In this document: positions 51,689-60,411 of the stretch, piece after piece
Numbering within the stretch: the first letter of the stretch is position 1
Layout: each line of letters begins with the position of its first letter
Assembly (NCBI RefSeq): GCF_034670005.1
Contig: NZ_JAXMOH010000003.1
Coordinates: 248,001 to 312,000 of the forward strand
Reading direction: 5' to 3'
Source of the DNA: Thalassobius sp034670005
GTDB lineage: Bacteria > Pseudomonadota > Alphaproteobacteria > Rhodobacterales > Rhodobacteraceae
Length of the DNA stretch: 64,000 nucleotides
The notes under the pieces: generated by a model
Told to the model about the DNA's origin: nothing
Database searches by the model: none
What the model saw: only the letters and a program-made list of their open reading frames with translations
Program-made: the position numbers and the translations under genes

Positions 51689-53277
51689 TGAGCCTTTTGA
51701 GCATCGAAAATCTGTCGCTGTCGATCCATGGTGCCCCGATCCTGCGTGATGTGTCGATGCAGATTGCGCCGGGGCGGATTTTGGGGGTGATCGGGGAAAG
51801 CGGATCGGGCAAGTCGATGACCGCTTTTGCCACGATGCAGCTGCTGCCCGAAGGATCGCTGTGTCGTGGCCGGATCGTGCTGAACGGGCAGGAGGTGTTG
51901 GAGCTGAGCGAAGCCGCGCTGTGCCGGATGCGCGGGCGCGATGTCGGCATGGTGTTTCAGGAACCGATGACGGCGCTGAACCCGATCCGCAGCATCGGCG
52001 ATCAGGTGGCCGAAACCATCCTGATCCATGAAAAGGTCAGCCGGAGCGAGGCGATGGAGCGTGCAGCCGAAGCGCTGCGCCGGGCCGAGTTGCCGCAGGA
52101 TCGGTTCCCGCTGAGCCGCTATCCGTTCGAATTGTCCGGCGGCCAGCGGCAACGGGTGGTGATCGCGATGGCGATCGCATTGCGGCCCAAGCTGTTGATC
52201 GCGGATGAACCGACCACCGCGCTGGACGTGACAACGCAGGCGCAGATCCTCGACCTGCTGAAGCGGCTGGTGGCCGAGGACGGCATGGGGTTGATGCTGA
52301 TCAGTCACGATCTGGCGGTGGTGGCCGATCTGGCCGACGATATCGCCATCATGCGCAAGGGCGAGGTGGTGGAAAGCGGCCCGGCGGATACCCTGTTTCG
52401 CACCATGCAGCACCCCTATTCCAAGGCGTTGCTGGCGGCATCGGCCCATGCGCCCGACCGCGATGGCGCGCCGCAGGATGTGCCGTTGTTGCAGGTACAG
52501 GACGTGGTGCGGGATTACACCGTTCACATGCGTGGCTGGTGGGGAAAAACCACCACGTTTCACGCGGTCAAGGGCGTCAGTTTCGACATTCGCAAGGGGG
52601 AAAGCCTTGGATTGGTGGGGGAGTCGGGGTGCGGGAAATCCACCCTGACCCGTGCCATTCTGGGGCTGGAAGAGGTGCAGGGCGGTTCGATCCTGCTGGA
52701 TGGGCAGCCGGTATTCACCGGCCATCATGCCAACCGGGACATACGCAGGCGTATGCAGGTGGTGTTTCAGGACCCCTATGGCAGTTTCAACCCGCGCTGG
52801 AAGGTCGGGCGGCTGATCGCAGAACCTTATCATCTGCTGGATCATCCCCCGACAGGGCAGCAGAAAGCCCACGCCATCGCCGAGGCGTTGGAAAGCGTTG
52901 GGCTGAATGCCGGGGATCAACATAAGTACATTCATGAATTCAGCGGCGGACAGCGACAGCGTATTGCCATCGCGCGGGCGCTGATCATCAAGCCCGAGCT
53001 GATCATTCTGGACGAAGCGGTATCGGCGCTGGACGTGTCGGTGCGGGCGCAGGTTCTGGACCTGCTGGCCGATCTGGGCGACCGGTTCGGCCTGACTTAT
53101 CTGTTCATCAGTCATGACCTGAGCGTGGTGCGCAACGTCACCGACCGGGTGTTGGTGATGAAGGCGGGCGAGATTGTGGAACAGGGCGCAACCAAAGCAG
53201 TGTTCGACGATCCGCAGCATGACTACACCAAGCAATTGATCAAAGCGGCGCCGGTTTTACCCGCCGAAGTCGTCTGA
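51688..53277 (+). CDS. ABC transporter ATPase with two nucleotide-binding domains (DppD-DppF fusion type)
   Basis: 529 residues from ATG 51688, behind AGGAGG. The open frame extends to 51340, but that part overlaps the permease gene. First domain: GESGSGKSMTAFATMQLL, LSGGQRQRVVIAMAIALR, LLIADEPTTALDVT. Second domain from about residue 275: GESGCGKSTLTRAILGL, EFSGGQRQRIAIARALI, LIILDEAVSALDVS. Both Walker A lysines are present; the second Walker B has Glu-Ala rather than Glu-Pro. It supplies both ATPase subunits of the dipeptide-type importer in one chain. Confidence 0.94.
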   Translation: MSLLSIENLSLSIHGAPILRDVSMQIAPGRILGVIGESGSGKSMTAFATMQLLPEGSLCRGRIVLNGQEVLELSEAALCRMRGRDVGMVFQEPMTALNPIRSIGDQVAETILIHEKVSRSEAMERAAEALRRAELPQDRFPLSRYPFELSGGQRQRVVIAMAIALRPKLLIADEPTTALDVTTQAQILDLLKRLVAEDGMGLMLISHDLAVVADLADDIAIMRKGEVVESGPADTLFRTMQHPYSKALLAASAHAPDRDGAPQDVPLLQVQDVVRDYTVHMRGWWGKTTTFHAVKGVSFDIRKGESLGLVGESGCGKSTLTRAILGLEEVQGGSILLDGQPVFTGHHANRDIRRRMQVVFQDPYGSFNPRWKVGRLIAEPYHLLDHPPTGQQKAHAIAEALESVGLNAGDQHKYIHEFSGGQRQRIAIARALIIKPELIILDEAVSALDVSVRAQVLDLLADLGDRFGLTYLFISHDLSVVRNVTDRVLVMKAGEIVEQGATKAVFDDPQHDYTKQLIKAAPVLPAEVV

Positions 53278-53289
53278 GGGAGACAGACC

Positions 53290-54744
53290 ATGACCCAAGC
53301 GCTGAACCTGTGGTTCGATCCATCGAAATGCCTGATCGGGGGCCATTGGGTGGCCCCGATGGGGGGCGAGACCCTGCCGTTGGAAAACCCGTCGACCGGG
53401 GAACAGATCGGCGAGATTGCGCGCGGCGGAGCGGCGGATATCGACGCCGCTGTTGCGGCGGCGGAAATGGCGCGGTCCGGGGACTGGGGCCGGATGAGCG
53501 CGGTGGAACGCGGCCGGGTGTTGTTCCGACTGGGCCAGCTGGTTCTGGAAAAGGTCGATGATCTGGCGCGAATCGAGGCGCTGGATGTCGGCAAGCCGCT
53601 GAAACAGGCGCGGTCCGATGCGGTGGCTTTGGCGCGGTATCTGGAATTCTATGGCGGGGCGGCGGACAAGCTGCATGGGGCAACCATTCCCTATCTCGAT
53701 GGTTATACCGTTTACACGCTGCGCGAACCGCATGGGGTCACGGGCCATATCGTGCCGTGGAATTACCCGATGCAGATCATCGGACGGTCGGTTGGCGCGG
53801 CGTTGGCGACCGGCAATGCCTGTGTGTTGAAGCCGGCCGAGGATGCCTGCCTCACGGCACTGGCCTTTGCCGATCTGGCCAAGGCGGCGGGGCTGCCCGA
53901 CGGGGCGCTGAACGTGGTGCCGGGGCTAGGGACCGAGGCGGGCGCGGCGCTGAGCGCGCATCCGGGCATACATCATATCAGCTTTACCGGGTCGGTCGGC
54001 ACCGGGGTGCAGGTGCAGATGGCGGCGGCCCCCAACGTGGTGCCGGTGACGCTGGAACTGGGCGGCAAGTCACCGCAATTGGTGTTTGGCGATGCCGATC
54101 TGGACGCGGCGCTGCCGTTTCTGGTCAATGCGGGGATTCAGAATGCCGGGCAGACCTGTTCGGCGTCGTCGCGGATTCTGGCGCATCGGTCGGTCTATGA
54201 TCAGGTGGTGCAACGGATGGCCGCCCGCTATGGCGCGTTGCGGGTTGGGCCGGCGATGGCCGATCTGGATGTCGGGCCGCTGATTTCGGGCAAGCAGAAG
54301 GGGATCGTGGGTGGTTTCCTGAGCCAAGGCGCCGATCTGGAAACTGCGGCACAGGGCGTTTTGCACGATGCGCCTGAAGGCGGTCATTACATTCAGCCGA
54401 CCTTGTTCGCGGGGGTGACACCCGATCACGCGCTGGCGCGGGACGAAATTTTCGGTCCGGTGCAGGTGGTGATCCCGTTTGATGACGAGGCCGAGGCGGT
54501 GGCGATTGCCAATGGCACCGATTACGGGCTGGTGGCCAGCGTGTGGACCCGCGACGGGGCCCGGCAGATGCGGATGGCCAAGGCGATCCGCACCGGGCAG
54601 GTGTTCATCAACAATTACGGTGCCGGTGGTGGTGTCGAACTGCCGTTTGGCGGCATGGGAAAATCGGGTCATGGCCGCGAAAAGGGATTTGAGGCGCTCT
54701 ATGGATTTACGACGCTGAAAACCGTTGCGGCGTTCCATGGCTGA
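53290..54744 (+). CDS. NAD(P)-dependent aldehyde dehydrogenase
   Basis: 484 residues. IVPWNYPMQIIGRSVGAALA, catalytic Glu256 in TLELGGKSPQ, Cys290 in NAGQTCSASSRIL, EIFGPVQVVIPF and PFGGMGKSGHGREKGFEAL. It oxidises an aldehyde to an acid; the family members with similar motifs include betaine- and amino-aldehyde dehydrogenases. Position after the importer and hydrolase suggests it oxidises an aldehyde from the imported compound. Confidence 0.94.
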   Translation: MTQALNLWFDPSKCLIGGHWVAPMGGETLPLENPSTGEQIGEIARGGAADIDAAVAAAEMARSGDWGRMSAVERGRVLFRLGQLVLEKVDDLARIEALDVGKPLKQARSDAVALARYLEFYGGAADKLHGATIPYLDGYTVYTLREPHGVTGHIVPWNYPMQIIGRSVGAALATGNACVLKPAEDACLTALAFADLAKAAGLPDGALNVVPGLGTEAGAALSAHPGIHHISFTGSVGTGVQVQMAAAPNVVPVTLELGGKSPQLVFGDADLDAALPFLVNAGIQNAGQTCSASSRILAHRSVYDQVVQRMAARYGALRVGPAMADLDVGPLISGKQKGIVGGFLSQGADLETAAQGVLHDAPEGGHYIQPTLFAGVTPDHALARDEIFGPVQVVIPFDDEAEAVAIANGTDYGLVASVWTRDGARQMRMAKAIRTGQVFINNYGAGGGVELPFGGMGKSGHGREKGFEALYGFTTLKTVAAFHG

Positions 54745-55186
54745 CCCACGATTGACGGATCTGGCGGGCCGGGTGCGCCGGTTTCTGGAACCGCGCTGGG
54801 CGGAATGGCATCTGCACGAGGGCAGTCCGGCGCTGCGGACGCCAAGCCAGGGCACCTGTGGCCGGTCCAGCCTGTTCCTGTGCAAGGTGTTGCAGTTGAA
54901 TGGCATCGCGGCCGAGTTCGCCGCCGGGGACCCGACCGAAGGGCCTAAGGGGTTTCACACGGCGCAGGGCTGGAAAGGACATGCCTGGGTGGAAAGCGGC
55001 GAGTTGATCCTGGATTTGACGGCGGATCAGTTCGGTCTGCCATCGGTGGTGATCGCCGCGCAGGGAGATCCGCGCTACGCGCGCGGCACCGACACGTCGG
55101 AACCGGAATTTATCGCCAGACGTCAGCGTATGGTGCGCGAGTTGATGGATGAATGGATGGCGCAGAACGAGGAGAAAGCGACATGA
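54737..55186 (+). CDS. Small transglutaminase-like cysteine protein, function unknown
   Basis: 149 residues from ATG 54737, overlapping the aldehyde dehydrogenase stop by 8 bp. I do not recognise a named family. A helical start is followed by SQGTCGRSSLFLCKVLQLNG (Cys41), KGHAWVESGELILDLTADQF (His82, Asp93), an order and spacing that fit a transglutaminase/NAT-like Cys-His-Asp triad on a small fold. It overlaps the following SDR gene by 4 bp (ATGA). It may cleave or transfer an amide or acyl group of the operon's substrate; this is inference. Confidence 0.75.
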   Translation: MADPRLTDLAGRVRRFLEPRWAEWHLHEGSPALRTPSQGTCGRSSLFLCKVLQLNGIAAEFAAGDPTEGPKGFHTAQGWKGHAWVESGELILDLTADQFGLPSVVIAAQGDPRYARGTDTSEPEFIARRQRMVRELMDEWMAQNEEKAT

Positions 55187-55923
55187 GATTGCAAGGGAAA
55201 ACCGCCATCGTGACCGGTGGCGCATCGGGATTTGGCGCCGGAATCGTGCGCAAATTCGCCGCCGAAGGCGCGCGGGTGATGGTGGCCGATCTGAACATTG
55301 ATCTGGCCCGCGAAGTGGCGGAGGAATGCGGCGGTGTCGCCTGCCAAGTGGATGTGTCGAAGGATGACAGCGTGGCCGCTATGGCTGCAATGGCGGTGAC
55401 GGAACTGGGGACGGTGGACATATTGGTCAACAATGCCGGGATCACCCATTTGCCGACCCCGATGGAGGATGTCAGCGAGGACGACTTCGACCGGGTTTTC
55501 GCGGTGAATTGCAAATCCGTTTACCTGACTGCCAAACATCTGGTTCCGGCGATGAAGGCGGCGGGAAAAGGGGCCGTGCTGAACATCGCCTCGACCGCCG
55601 GGTTGAGCCCGCGGCCAAATCTGAACTGGTATAACGCGTCGAAGGGCTGGATGATCACCGCGACCAAGACGATGGCGGTGGAACTGGCCCCTTCGGCTGT
55701 GCGGGTCAACGCGCTGTGCCCGGTGGCGGGGGAAACGCCGCTGCTGTCCAGTTTCATGGGTGAAGACACGCCCGAGATGCGGGCGAAATTCCTGTCCACC
55801 ATTCCGCTGGGTCGGTTTTCCACCCCCGAGGACATGGGCAATGCCGCCTGTTTCCTGTGTTCGGACGAGGCCGGAATGGTGACCGGCGTGGCGATGGAGG
55901 TCGATGGCGGCCGCTGTATCTGA
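55183..55923 (+). CDS. Short-chain dehydrogenase/reductase
   Basis: 246 residues from ATG 55183, behind GAGGAG. Cofactor motif VTGGASGFGAGIVRKFAAEG, VNNAGITHLP, active site NIASTAGL with WYNASKGWMITATK and a C-terminal VTGVAMEVDGGRCI. It probably oxidises or reduces an alcohol/ketone in the same pathway as the aldehyde dehydrogenase. Confidence 0.91.
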   Translation: MRLQGKTAIVTGGASGFGAGIVRKFAAEGARVMVADLNIDLAREVAEECGGVACQVDVSKDDSVAAMAAMAVTELGTVDILVNNAGITHLPTPMEDVSEDDFDRVFAVNCKSVYLTAKHLVPAMKAAGKGAVLNIASTAGLSPRPNLNWYNASKGWMITATKTMAVELAPSAVRVNALCPVAGETPLLSSFMGEDTPEMRAKFLSTIPLGRFSTPEDMGNAACFLCSDEAGMVTGVAMEVDGGRCI

Positions 55924-56019
55924 CGGTGGCACCCGACCGGGCAATCCGGTTTTCTGCGCAGGGTTGCGCAGCTGGCTTTCCGGTGCGACGCTTTCAAAGC
56001 GCCACACCGGAGGGATGAG

Positions 56020-56367
56020 ATGCTCGGCTATTTGACGTTGATACTTGTGTGCCAGTTGGCGGGGGAGCTTGTCGCGGGTGCCCTGGCCCTGCCGGTTCCG
56101 GGGCCGGTTCTGGGCATGGTGTTGCTGTTTGTTATTCTGGTCCTTCTGGGCGAGGTGCCCGAGAGCCTGAACCAGACGGCGACCGGGTTGCTGCAATCCA
56201 TGTCGTTATTGTTCGTTCCGGCCGGTACCGGCGTGATCGTGCATTTCGACCTGCTGGGCGAGGCGTTGTTGCCGCTGGGGGCCGCCCTGATCGCCAGCAC
56301 ATTGGCGACGATCGTGGTGACGGCGCGGTTGATGCAATGGCTGGGCAAGGGCCGTGCCGATGGGTAG
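56020..56367 (+). CDS. CidA/LrgA family membrane protein
   Basis: 115 residues, four hydrophobic helices. LILVCQLAGELVAGALALPV, PGPVLGMVLLFVILVLL and LLFVPAGTGVIVHFDLL are characteristic. LrgA/CidA proteins form holin-like pores or small-metabolite carriers that work with LrgB. The downstream LrgB gene overlaps the 3' end by 8 bp. A 97-bp gap separates it from the SDR gene. Confidence 0.9.
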   Translation: MLGYLTLILVCQLAGELVAGALALPVPGPVLGMVLLFVILVLLGEVPESLNQTATGLLQSMSLLFVPAGTGVIVHFDLLGEALLPLGAALIASTLATIVVTARLMQWLGKGRADG

Positions 56368-57091
56368 TTTGCAGGAAACCTGGGTCTATCTCAGCGCATC
56401 GCCGCTGTTTCATCTGACCATGACATTGGTCGCATTTCAGATTGCCAATTGGGTGTTCGAAAAGGCGGGGCGCAATCCGCTGTTGAACCCGGTGCTAGGC
56501 GCGGTTCTGTTGTTGGTGGCCCTGCTTGTGGTCACGGACACCGATTATGGCACCTATTTCGAGGGGGCGCAGTTCGTGCACTTCCTGCTGGGGCCTGCAA
56601 CGGTGGCTTTGGCGGTGCCGCTGTACAGGCAATGGACCCATGTGCGCCGGTCCGCGCTGGCGATCACGGTCAGCCTTCTATGCGGGTCGCTGACCGCGAT
56701 CCTGACCGCCATCGCCGTGGCCTGGCTGCTGGGGGGATCGGCGCAGGTGCTGGCTTCGGTCGCGCCGAAATCCGTCACCGCCCCGGTTGCGATGGCGATT
56801 GCCGAGGAACTGGGCGGCGTGCCGTCCCTGACGGCCGTTTTGGTGATCGTGACCGGCATATTCGGCGCCATGTTCGGCCCTGCGGTGCTGAGCCTGATCG
56901 GGGTTACCGACCTGCGCGCGCGCGGGCTGGCGATTGGCACGGCCAGTCACGGTATCGGGACCGCGCGGGCGCTTCAGGAAAACGAAACAGCCGGGGCGTT
57001 TTCCGGGCTGGCGATGGGGTTGAACGCGCTGGCGACGGCGTTGTTGCTGCCGATCCTGTGGGGTGTTTTGGCGAAGTATCTGACGTTCTGA
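56360..57091 (+). CDS. LrgB family membrane protein
   Basis: 243 residues from ATG 56360 (a GTG two codons upstream is possible). Many membrane helices and the LrgB-type segments PKSVTAPVAMAIAEELGGVP and GTASHGIGTARALQENETAG. It partners LrgA; in plants and some bacteria LrgAB-type proteins move glycolate, lactate or pyruvate. Whether this pair serves the upstream pathway or turgor/autolysis control is not clear. Confidence 0.92.
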   Translation: MGSLQETWVYLSASPLFHLTMTLVAFQIANWVFEKAGRNPLLNPVLGAVLLLVALLVVTDTDYGTYFEGAQFVHFLLGPATVALAVPLYRQWTHVRRSALAITVSLLCGSLTAILTAIAVAWLLGGSAQVLASVAPKSVTAPVAMAIAEELGGVPSLTAVLVIVTGIFGAMFGPAVLSLIGVTDLRARGLAIGTASHGIGTARALQENETAGAFSGLAMGLNALATALLLPILWGVLAKYLTF

Positions 57092-57146
57092 TGCGGTTTT
57101 CCCGCGCTTTGGCTCTTGCCGACTGATGGCGGTGAAACCCAAGGGC

Positions 57147-57428
57147 CTAGCGGGTCAACCGTTCCGGTGACGTGGAAAACCCGGACAGTTCCTGCTGTGC
57201 CCGCTCGACCTCGGCTTCAGACACGCCGCGCAAGGTGACTTTGCCATCTGTGGCCATGCGATGGCGCAAGCGGTCCCAGCCAAGCCGATCCGGATCATCC
57301 GAGGAAAAGGCACGGGCGTGGATTACGGCTCCGGGCGTGTCGCGCAAGGCTTCAACCTGTTGATCCTGCGCTTTTTGCAATTCACGAATTTCGGCGGTTC
57401 CAAAGAATGGATCGATGATCTCCATCAT
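57147..57428 (-). CDS. Hypothetical protein, 93 residues
   Basis: I do not recognise the family. ATG 57428 is preceded by GGGAGG at good spacing, and codon use is like that of neighbouring genes, so it is likely real. Charged and mostly helical; it contains IRELQKAQDQQVEALRDTPG and a C-terminal EAEVERAQQELSGF. No signal peptide or membrane segment. It converges on the LrgB gene and is divergent from the second liv operon. Confidence 0.6.
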   Translation of the reverse strand: MMEIIDPFFGTAEIRELQKAQDQQVEALRDTPGAVIHARAFSSDDPDRLGWDRLRHRMATDGKVTLRGVSEAEVERAQQELSGFSTSPERLTR

Positions 57429-57506
57429 TTACTGTCCTCCCTTTGACCAAATCTATCATGAAAACATGGGTCTGTCCGCGCATGGCACTGCGACGGAGGT
57501 CTGTCG

Positions 57507-57524
57507 TCCGGTGGTCTGACCGGA
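57507..57524. promoter_or_regulatory. Dyad TCCGGT-N6-ACCGGA upstream of the second liv operon
   Basis: A perfect 6-6-6 inverted repeat in the gap between the 93-residue gene and the liv operon. It shares the form T(A/C)CGGT-N6-ACCG(T/G)A with the dyad beside the PAS-LuxR gene (46940-46957). Confidence 0.4.
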
Positions 57525-57573
57525 GAGGGAAAGATGCCGTCGCTACGGGGTTTTGTGTACGTGTTCCCTCGGA

Positions 57574-57603
57574 TTGACAGTAAACGAACCCGGACCCTAG
57601 CAT
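57574..57603 (+). promoter_or_regulatory. Probable sigma-70 promoter of the second liv operon
   Basis: TTGACA at 57574-57579 is followed after 18 bp by TAGCAT (57598-57603). The binding-protein gene begins 41 bp downstream. The -10 box is weak. Confidence 0.5.
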
Positions 57604-57644
57604 CAGCGCGACCGACACGTTTGTCTGTTCAGGGAGGAACCATC

Positions 57645-58820
57645 GTGAAAACCGCATTTTTGACCGGGCTTGTCTCGGCTATTGCCTTGGCGTCTGGTGC
57701 CATGGCCGATATTAAAATCGCCCATGTATATGGCAAAACAGGCCCCTATGAGGCCTATGCCAAACAAAGCCATGACGGGCTGATGCTGGGGCTGGAATAT
57801 GCCACCGGCGGCAGCATGGAAATCAACGGCGAAAAAATCGTCGTGATCGAAAAAGACACCCAGCTGAAGCCGGAAAACGGCAAGGCGCTGCTGGAAGAAG
57901 CCTATGGCGATGACGAAGTCGATCTGGCCGTCGGACCGGTCAGTTCCGGCGTGGCGCTGGCGATGCTGCCAGTGGCCGAAGAATATGAAAAAGTCCTGAT
58001 CGTCGAACCGGCGGTGGCGGATTCGATCACCGGAGCAAACTGGAACCGCTATATTTTCCGCACCGGGCGCAATTCGTCCCAGGACGCCGTGGCCAACGCC
58101 ATTGCGCTGGGTGGTGAAAATGTGAAGATCGCCACGCTGGCACAGGATTACGCCTTTGGCCGCGACGGTATCGCCGCGTTCAAGGAAGCGCTGGAAGGCA
58201 CCGGCACCGAGATCGTGAGCGAAGAATACGTGCCCACGGACACCACCGATTTCACCGCCGCTGCAGAGCGCATTTTCAACGCTATGAAAGATGTCGAGGG
58301 CGACAAGAAACTGTTCGTGATCTGGGCCGGTGGCGGCAACCCGATGGGCAAGATCCAGGCGATGGACCCGTCGCGGTTCGGCATCGAGATCGCAACCGGG
58401 GGCAACATTCTGGCCGCTCTGGCTGCTTACAAGCAGTTCCCGGGCATGGAAGGGGCAACCTATTATTACTACGAAAACCCCAAGAACGAGATCAACGACT
58501 GGCTGGTGAAAACCCATGAAGAGCGTTTCGGCACCCCGCCGGATTTCTTTACCGCGGGCGGCATGTCGGCTGGGATCGCCGTGGTCGAGGCGATCAAGGC
58601 GGCCGGTAGCACCGATAGCGAAGATCTGATTTCCGCGATGGAAGGCATGGAATGGGACACGCCCAAGGGCAAGATGAAGTTCCGCCCCGAGGATCATCAG
58701 GCGCTGCAGTCGATGTATCACTTCAAGATCAAGGTCGAGGACGGCGTCGATTGGGCCATTCCCGAGCTGGTGCGTGAGCTGACGATCGACGATCTGCCGA
58801 TCCCGGTCCGCAACAAATAA
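57645..58820 (+). CDS. Liv-type ABC transporter substrate-binding protein (operon 2)
   Basis: 391 residues from GTG 57645, behind GGGAGG; the frame is open further upstream, but the signal peptide (cleavage after AMA, residue 21) fixes the start. Mature start DIKIAHVYGKTGPYEAYAKQ is typical of the peripla_BP_6 fold. It is clearly different in sequence from the binding protein of operon 1, so a different ligand is likely. Confidence 0.92.
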   Translation: MKTAFLTGLVSAIALASGAMADIKIAHVYGKTGPYEAYAKQSHDGLMLGLEYATGGSMEINGEKIVVIEKDTQLKPENGKALLEEAYGDDEVDLAVGPVSSGVALAMLPVAEEYEKVLIVEPAVADSITGANWNRYIFRTGRNSSQDAVANAIALGGENVKIATLAQDYAFGRDGIAAFKEALEGTGTEIVSEEYVPTDTTDFTAAAERIFNAMKDVEGDKKLFVIWAGGGNPMGKIQAMDPSRFGIEIATGGNILAALAAYKQFPGMEGATYYYYENPKNEINDWLVKTHEERFGTPPDFFTAGGMSAGIAVVEAIKAAGSTDSEDLISAMEGMEWDTPKGKMKFRPEDHQALQSMYHFKIKVEDGVDWAIPELVRELTIDDLPIPVRNK

Positions 58821-58839
58821 GCGGGTTCTCCCGTCCGTG

Positions 58840-58859
58840 GGGCGGCCCTTGGGCTGCCC
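58840..58859 (+). other. Intercistronic hairpin after the binding-protein gene
   Basis: GGGCGGCCC pairs with GGGCTGCCC across TT with a single G-T wobble (9-bp stem). No T tract. It stands at the same place in this operon as the hairpin at 33917-33942 in operon 1. Confidence 0.65.
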
Positions 58860-58889
58860 TGCGGAAATCTAATCCCAGGATATCAGACC

Positions 58890-59654
58890 ATGAGCAGGGT
58901 TATTCTGCAAACCCACGACCTGACTGTCCGGTTCGGTGGTCATGTTGCGGTCGATCACGTCAGCTGCGGGTTCAAGACCGGCGAACTGACCGCGATCGTC
59001 GGGCCCAACGGGGCCGGTAAAACCACTTATTTTAACCTGATTTCGGGCCAGATACCGTCCAGCGCGGGCCAGGTCGATCTGAATGGGCGCGACATCACCC
59101 GCCTGTCAGTGTCGCAACGATGCGATCTGGGAATCGGGCGCGCGTTCCAGCTGACCAACCTGTTTCCCGATCTCAGCGTGCTGGAAAATGTCCGGCTGGT
59201 GATCCAGGCCAAGGCGAAGATGGGGTTCAATCTGTTTTCCATGGCCGACAGTCATGCCGAAATCACCGACCGGGCGGTTGCGGTTCTGGACAAGGTCAAG
59301 CTGTTCGACCTGAAGGACGACCCGGTTTCGGTGCTGAGCCACGGCAATCAGCGCAAACTGGAAGTGGCGATGCTGATCGCGCTGGAGCCGCTGGTTTACA
59401 TGTTCGACGAACCCACCGCCGGGATGAGCGTGGATGAGGCACCGGTGGTGCTGGACCTGATTGCCGAACTGAAGGCGGAGAAGGATCGCACCATCCTGTT
59501 GGTGGAACACAAGATGGACGTGATCCGTACGCTGGCCGACCGGATCATCGTTTTGCACAACGGGGCGCTGGCCGCCGATGGCGATCCGGTCGAGGTGATG
59601 GCCAGCGACGTGGTGCAGGAAGCCTATATGGGCAAGGAGCTGGGCAATGTCTGA
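58890..59654 (+). CDS. Liv-type ABC transporter ATPase (LivG)
   Basis: 254 residues. Walker A IVGPNGAGKTTYFNLISG, degenerate signature LSHGNQRKLEVAMLI, Walker B VYMFDEPTAGMS and H-loop LLVEHKMD. In this operon the two ATPases come before the permeases, unlike operon 1. It overlaps the LivF gene by 8 bp. Confidence 0.94.
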   Translation: MSRVILQTHDLTVRFGGHVAVDHVSCGFKTGELTAIVGPNGAGKTTYFNLISGQIPSSAGQVDLNGRDITRLSVSQRCDLGIGRAFQLTNLFPDLSVLENVRLVIQAKAKMGFNLFSMADSHAEITDRAVAVLDKVKLFDLKDDPVSVLSHGNQRKLEVAMLIALEPLVYMFDEPTAGMSVDEAPVVLDLIAELKAEKDRTILLVEHKMDVIRTLADRIIVLHNGALAADGDPVEVMASDVVQEAYMGKELGNV

Positions 59655-60372
59655 TCCGATCCTGACGCTGGAAGGCGTTTATACCGATATCGCCCAGTAC
59701 CACATTTTGCAGGGTGTCGATTTCGAGGTGCCGCGCGGTGAGGTGACGATGCTGCTGGGCCGCAACGGGGTGGGCAAGACCACCACGTTGCGCACGATCA
59801 TGGGCCATTGGCGCGCCAAGGCGGGCAAGGTGATATTCGACGGGCACGACATCGCGGCCCTGCCGACCCCGGCTATCGCCCGGATGGGGGTTGGATTTGT
59901 ACCCGAGAACATGGGAATTTTCAGCGATCTGACGGTCGAGGAAAACATGGTTCTGGCGGCAGTGTCCGGACCGATTGATCAGGAACGGCTGGATTGGATC
60001 TTTGCCGCTTTCCCGCCATTGAAGACGTTCTGGAAAAGCCATGCCGGCAACCTGTCGGGCGGCCAGAAACAGATGTTGTCAATCGCCCGCGCGATGGTCG
60101 AGGAACGCAAGCTGTACCTGATCGACGAGCCGACCAAGGGGTTGGCCCCGGCGATCATTTCGACCATGGCCCGCGCCCTGCGCGAGCTCAAGCAGCAGGG
60201 CGCGTCGATCCTGTTGGTGGAACAGAATTTCAGCGTCGCCAAGGCGCTGGGCGATCACTGCGTGGTGATGGATGACGGCCGGGTGGTTTGGAACGGGGCG
60301 ATGGCGGAGCTGAGCGCCAGCGCCGAGTTGCAGGAGCGGCTGATGGGGCTGAGCATGGAGGCACATCAATGA
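59647..60372 (+). CDS. Liv-type ABC transporter ATPase (LivF)
   Basis: 241 residues. Walker A GRNGVGKTTTLRTIMG with the usual lysine, signature NLSGGQKQMLSIARAM, Walker B LYLIDEPTKGLAP, H-loop LLVEQNFS. It partners LivG. A copy of the dispersed repeat lies between it and the LivH gene. Confidence 0.94.
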   Translation: MSDPILTLEGVYTDIAQYHILQGVDFEVPRGEVTMLLGRNGVGKTTTLRTIMGHWRAKAGKVIFDGHDIAALPTPAIARMGVGFVPENMGIFSDLTVEENMVLAAVSGPIDQERLDWIFAAFPPLKTFWKSHAGNLSGGQKQMLSIARAMVEERKLYLIDEPTKGLAPAIISTMARALRELKQQGASILLVEQNFSVAKALGDHCVVMDDGRVVWNGAMAELSASAELQERLMGLSMEAHQ

Positions 60373-60411
60373 TGACGTGGTGCGTGGGGCCGGGGCGGGA
60401 TGCCACCGGCG

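Noticed and set aside
51493..53235. 580-codon open frame antisense to the fused ABC ATPase
   Set aside because: Both ATPase domains are intact on the plus strand; the antisense frame is a codon-bias shadow.
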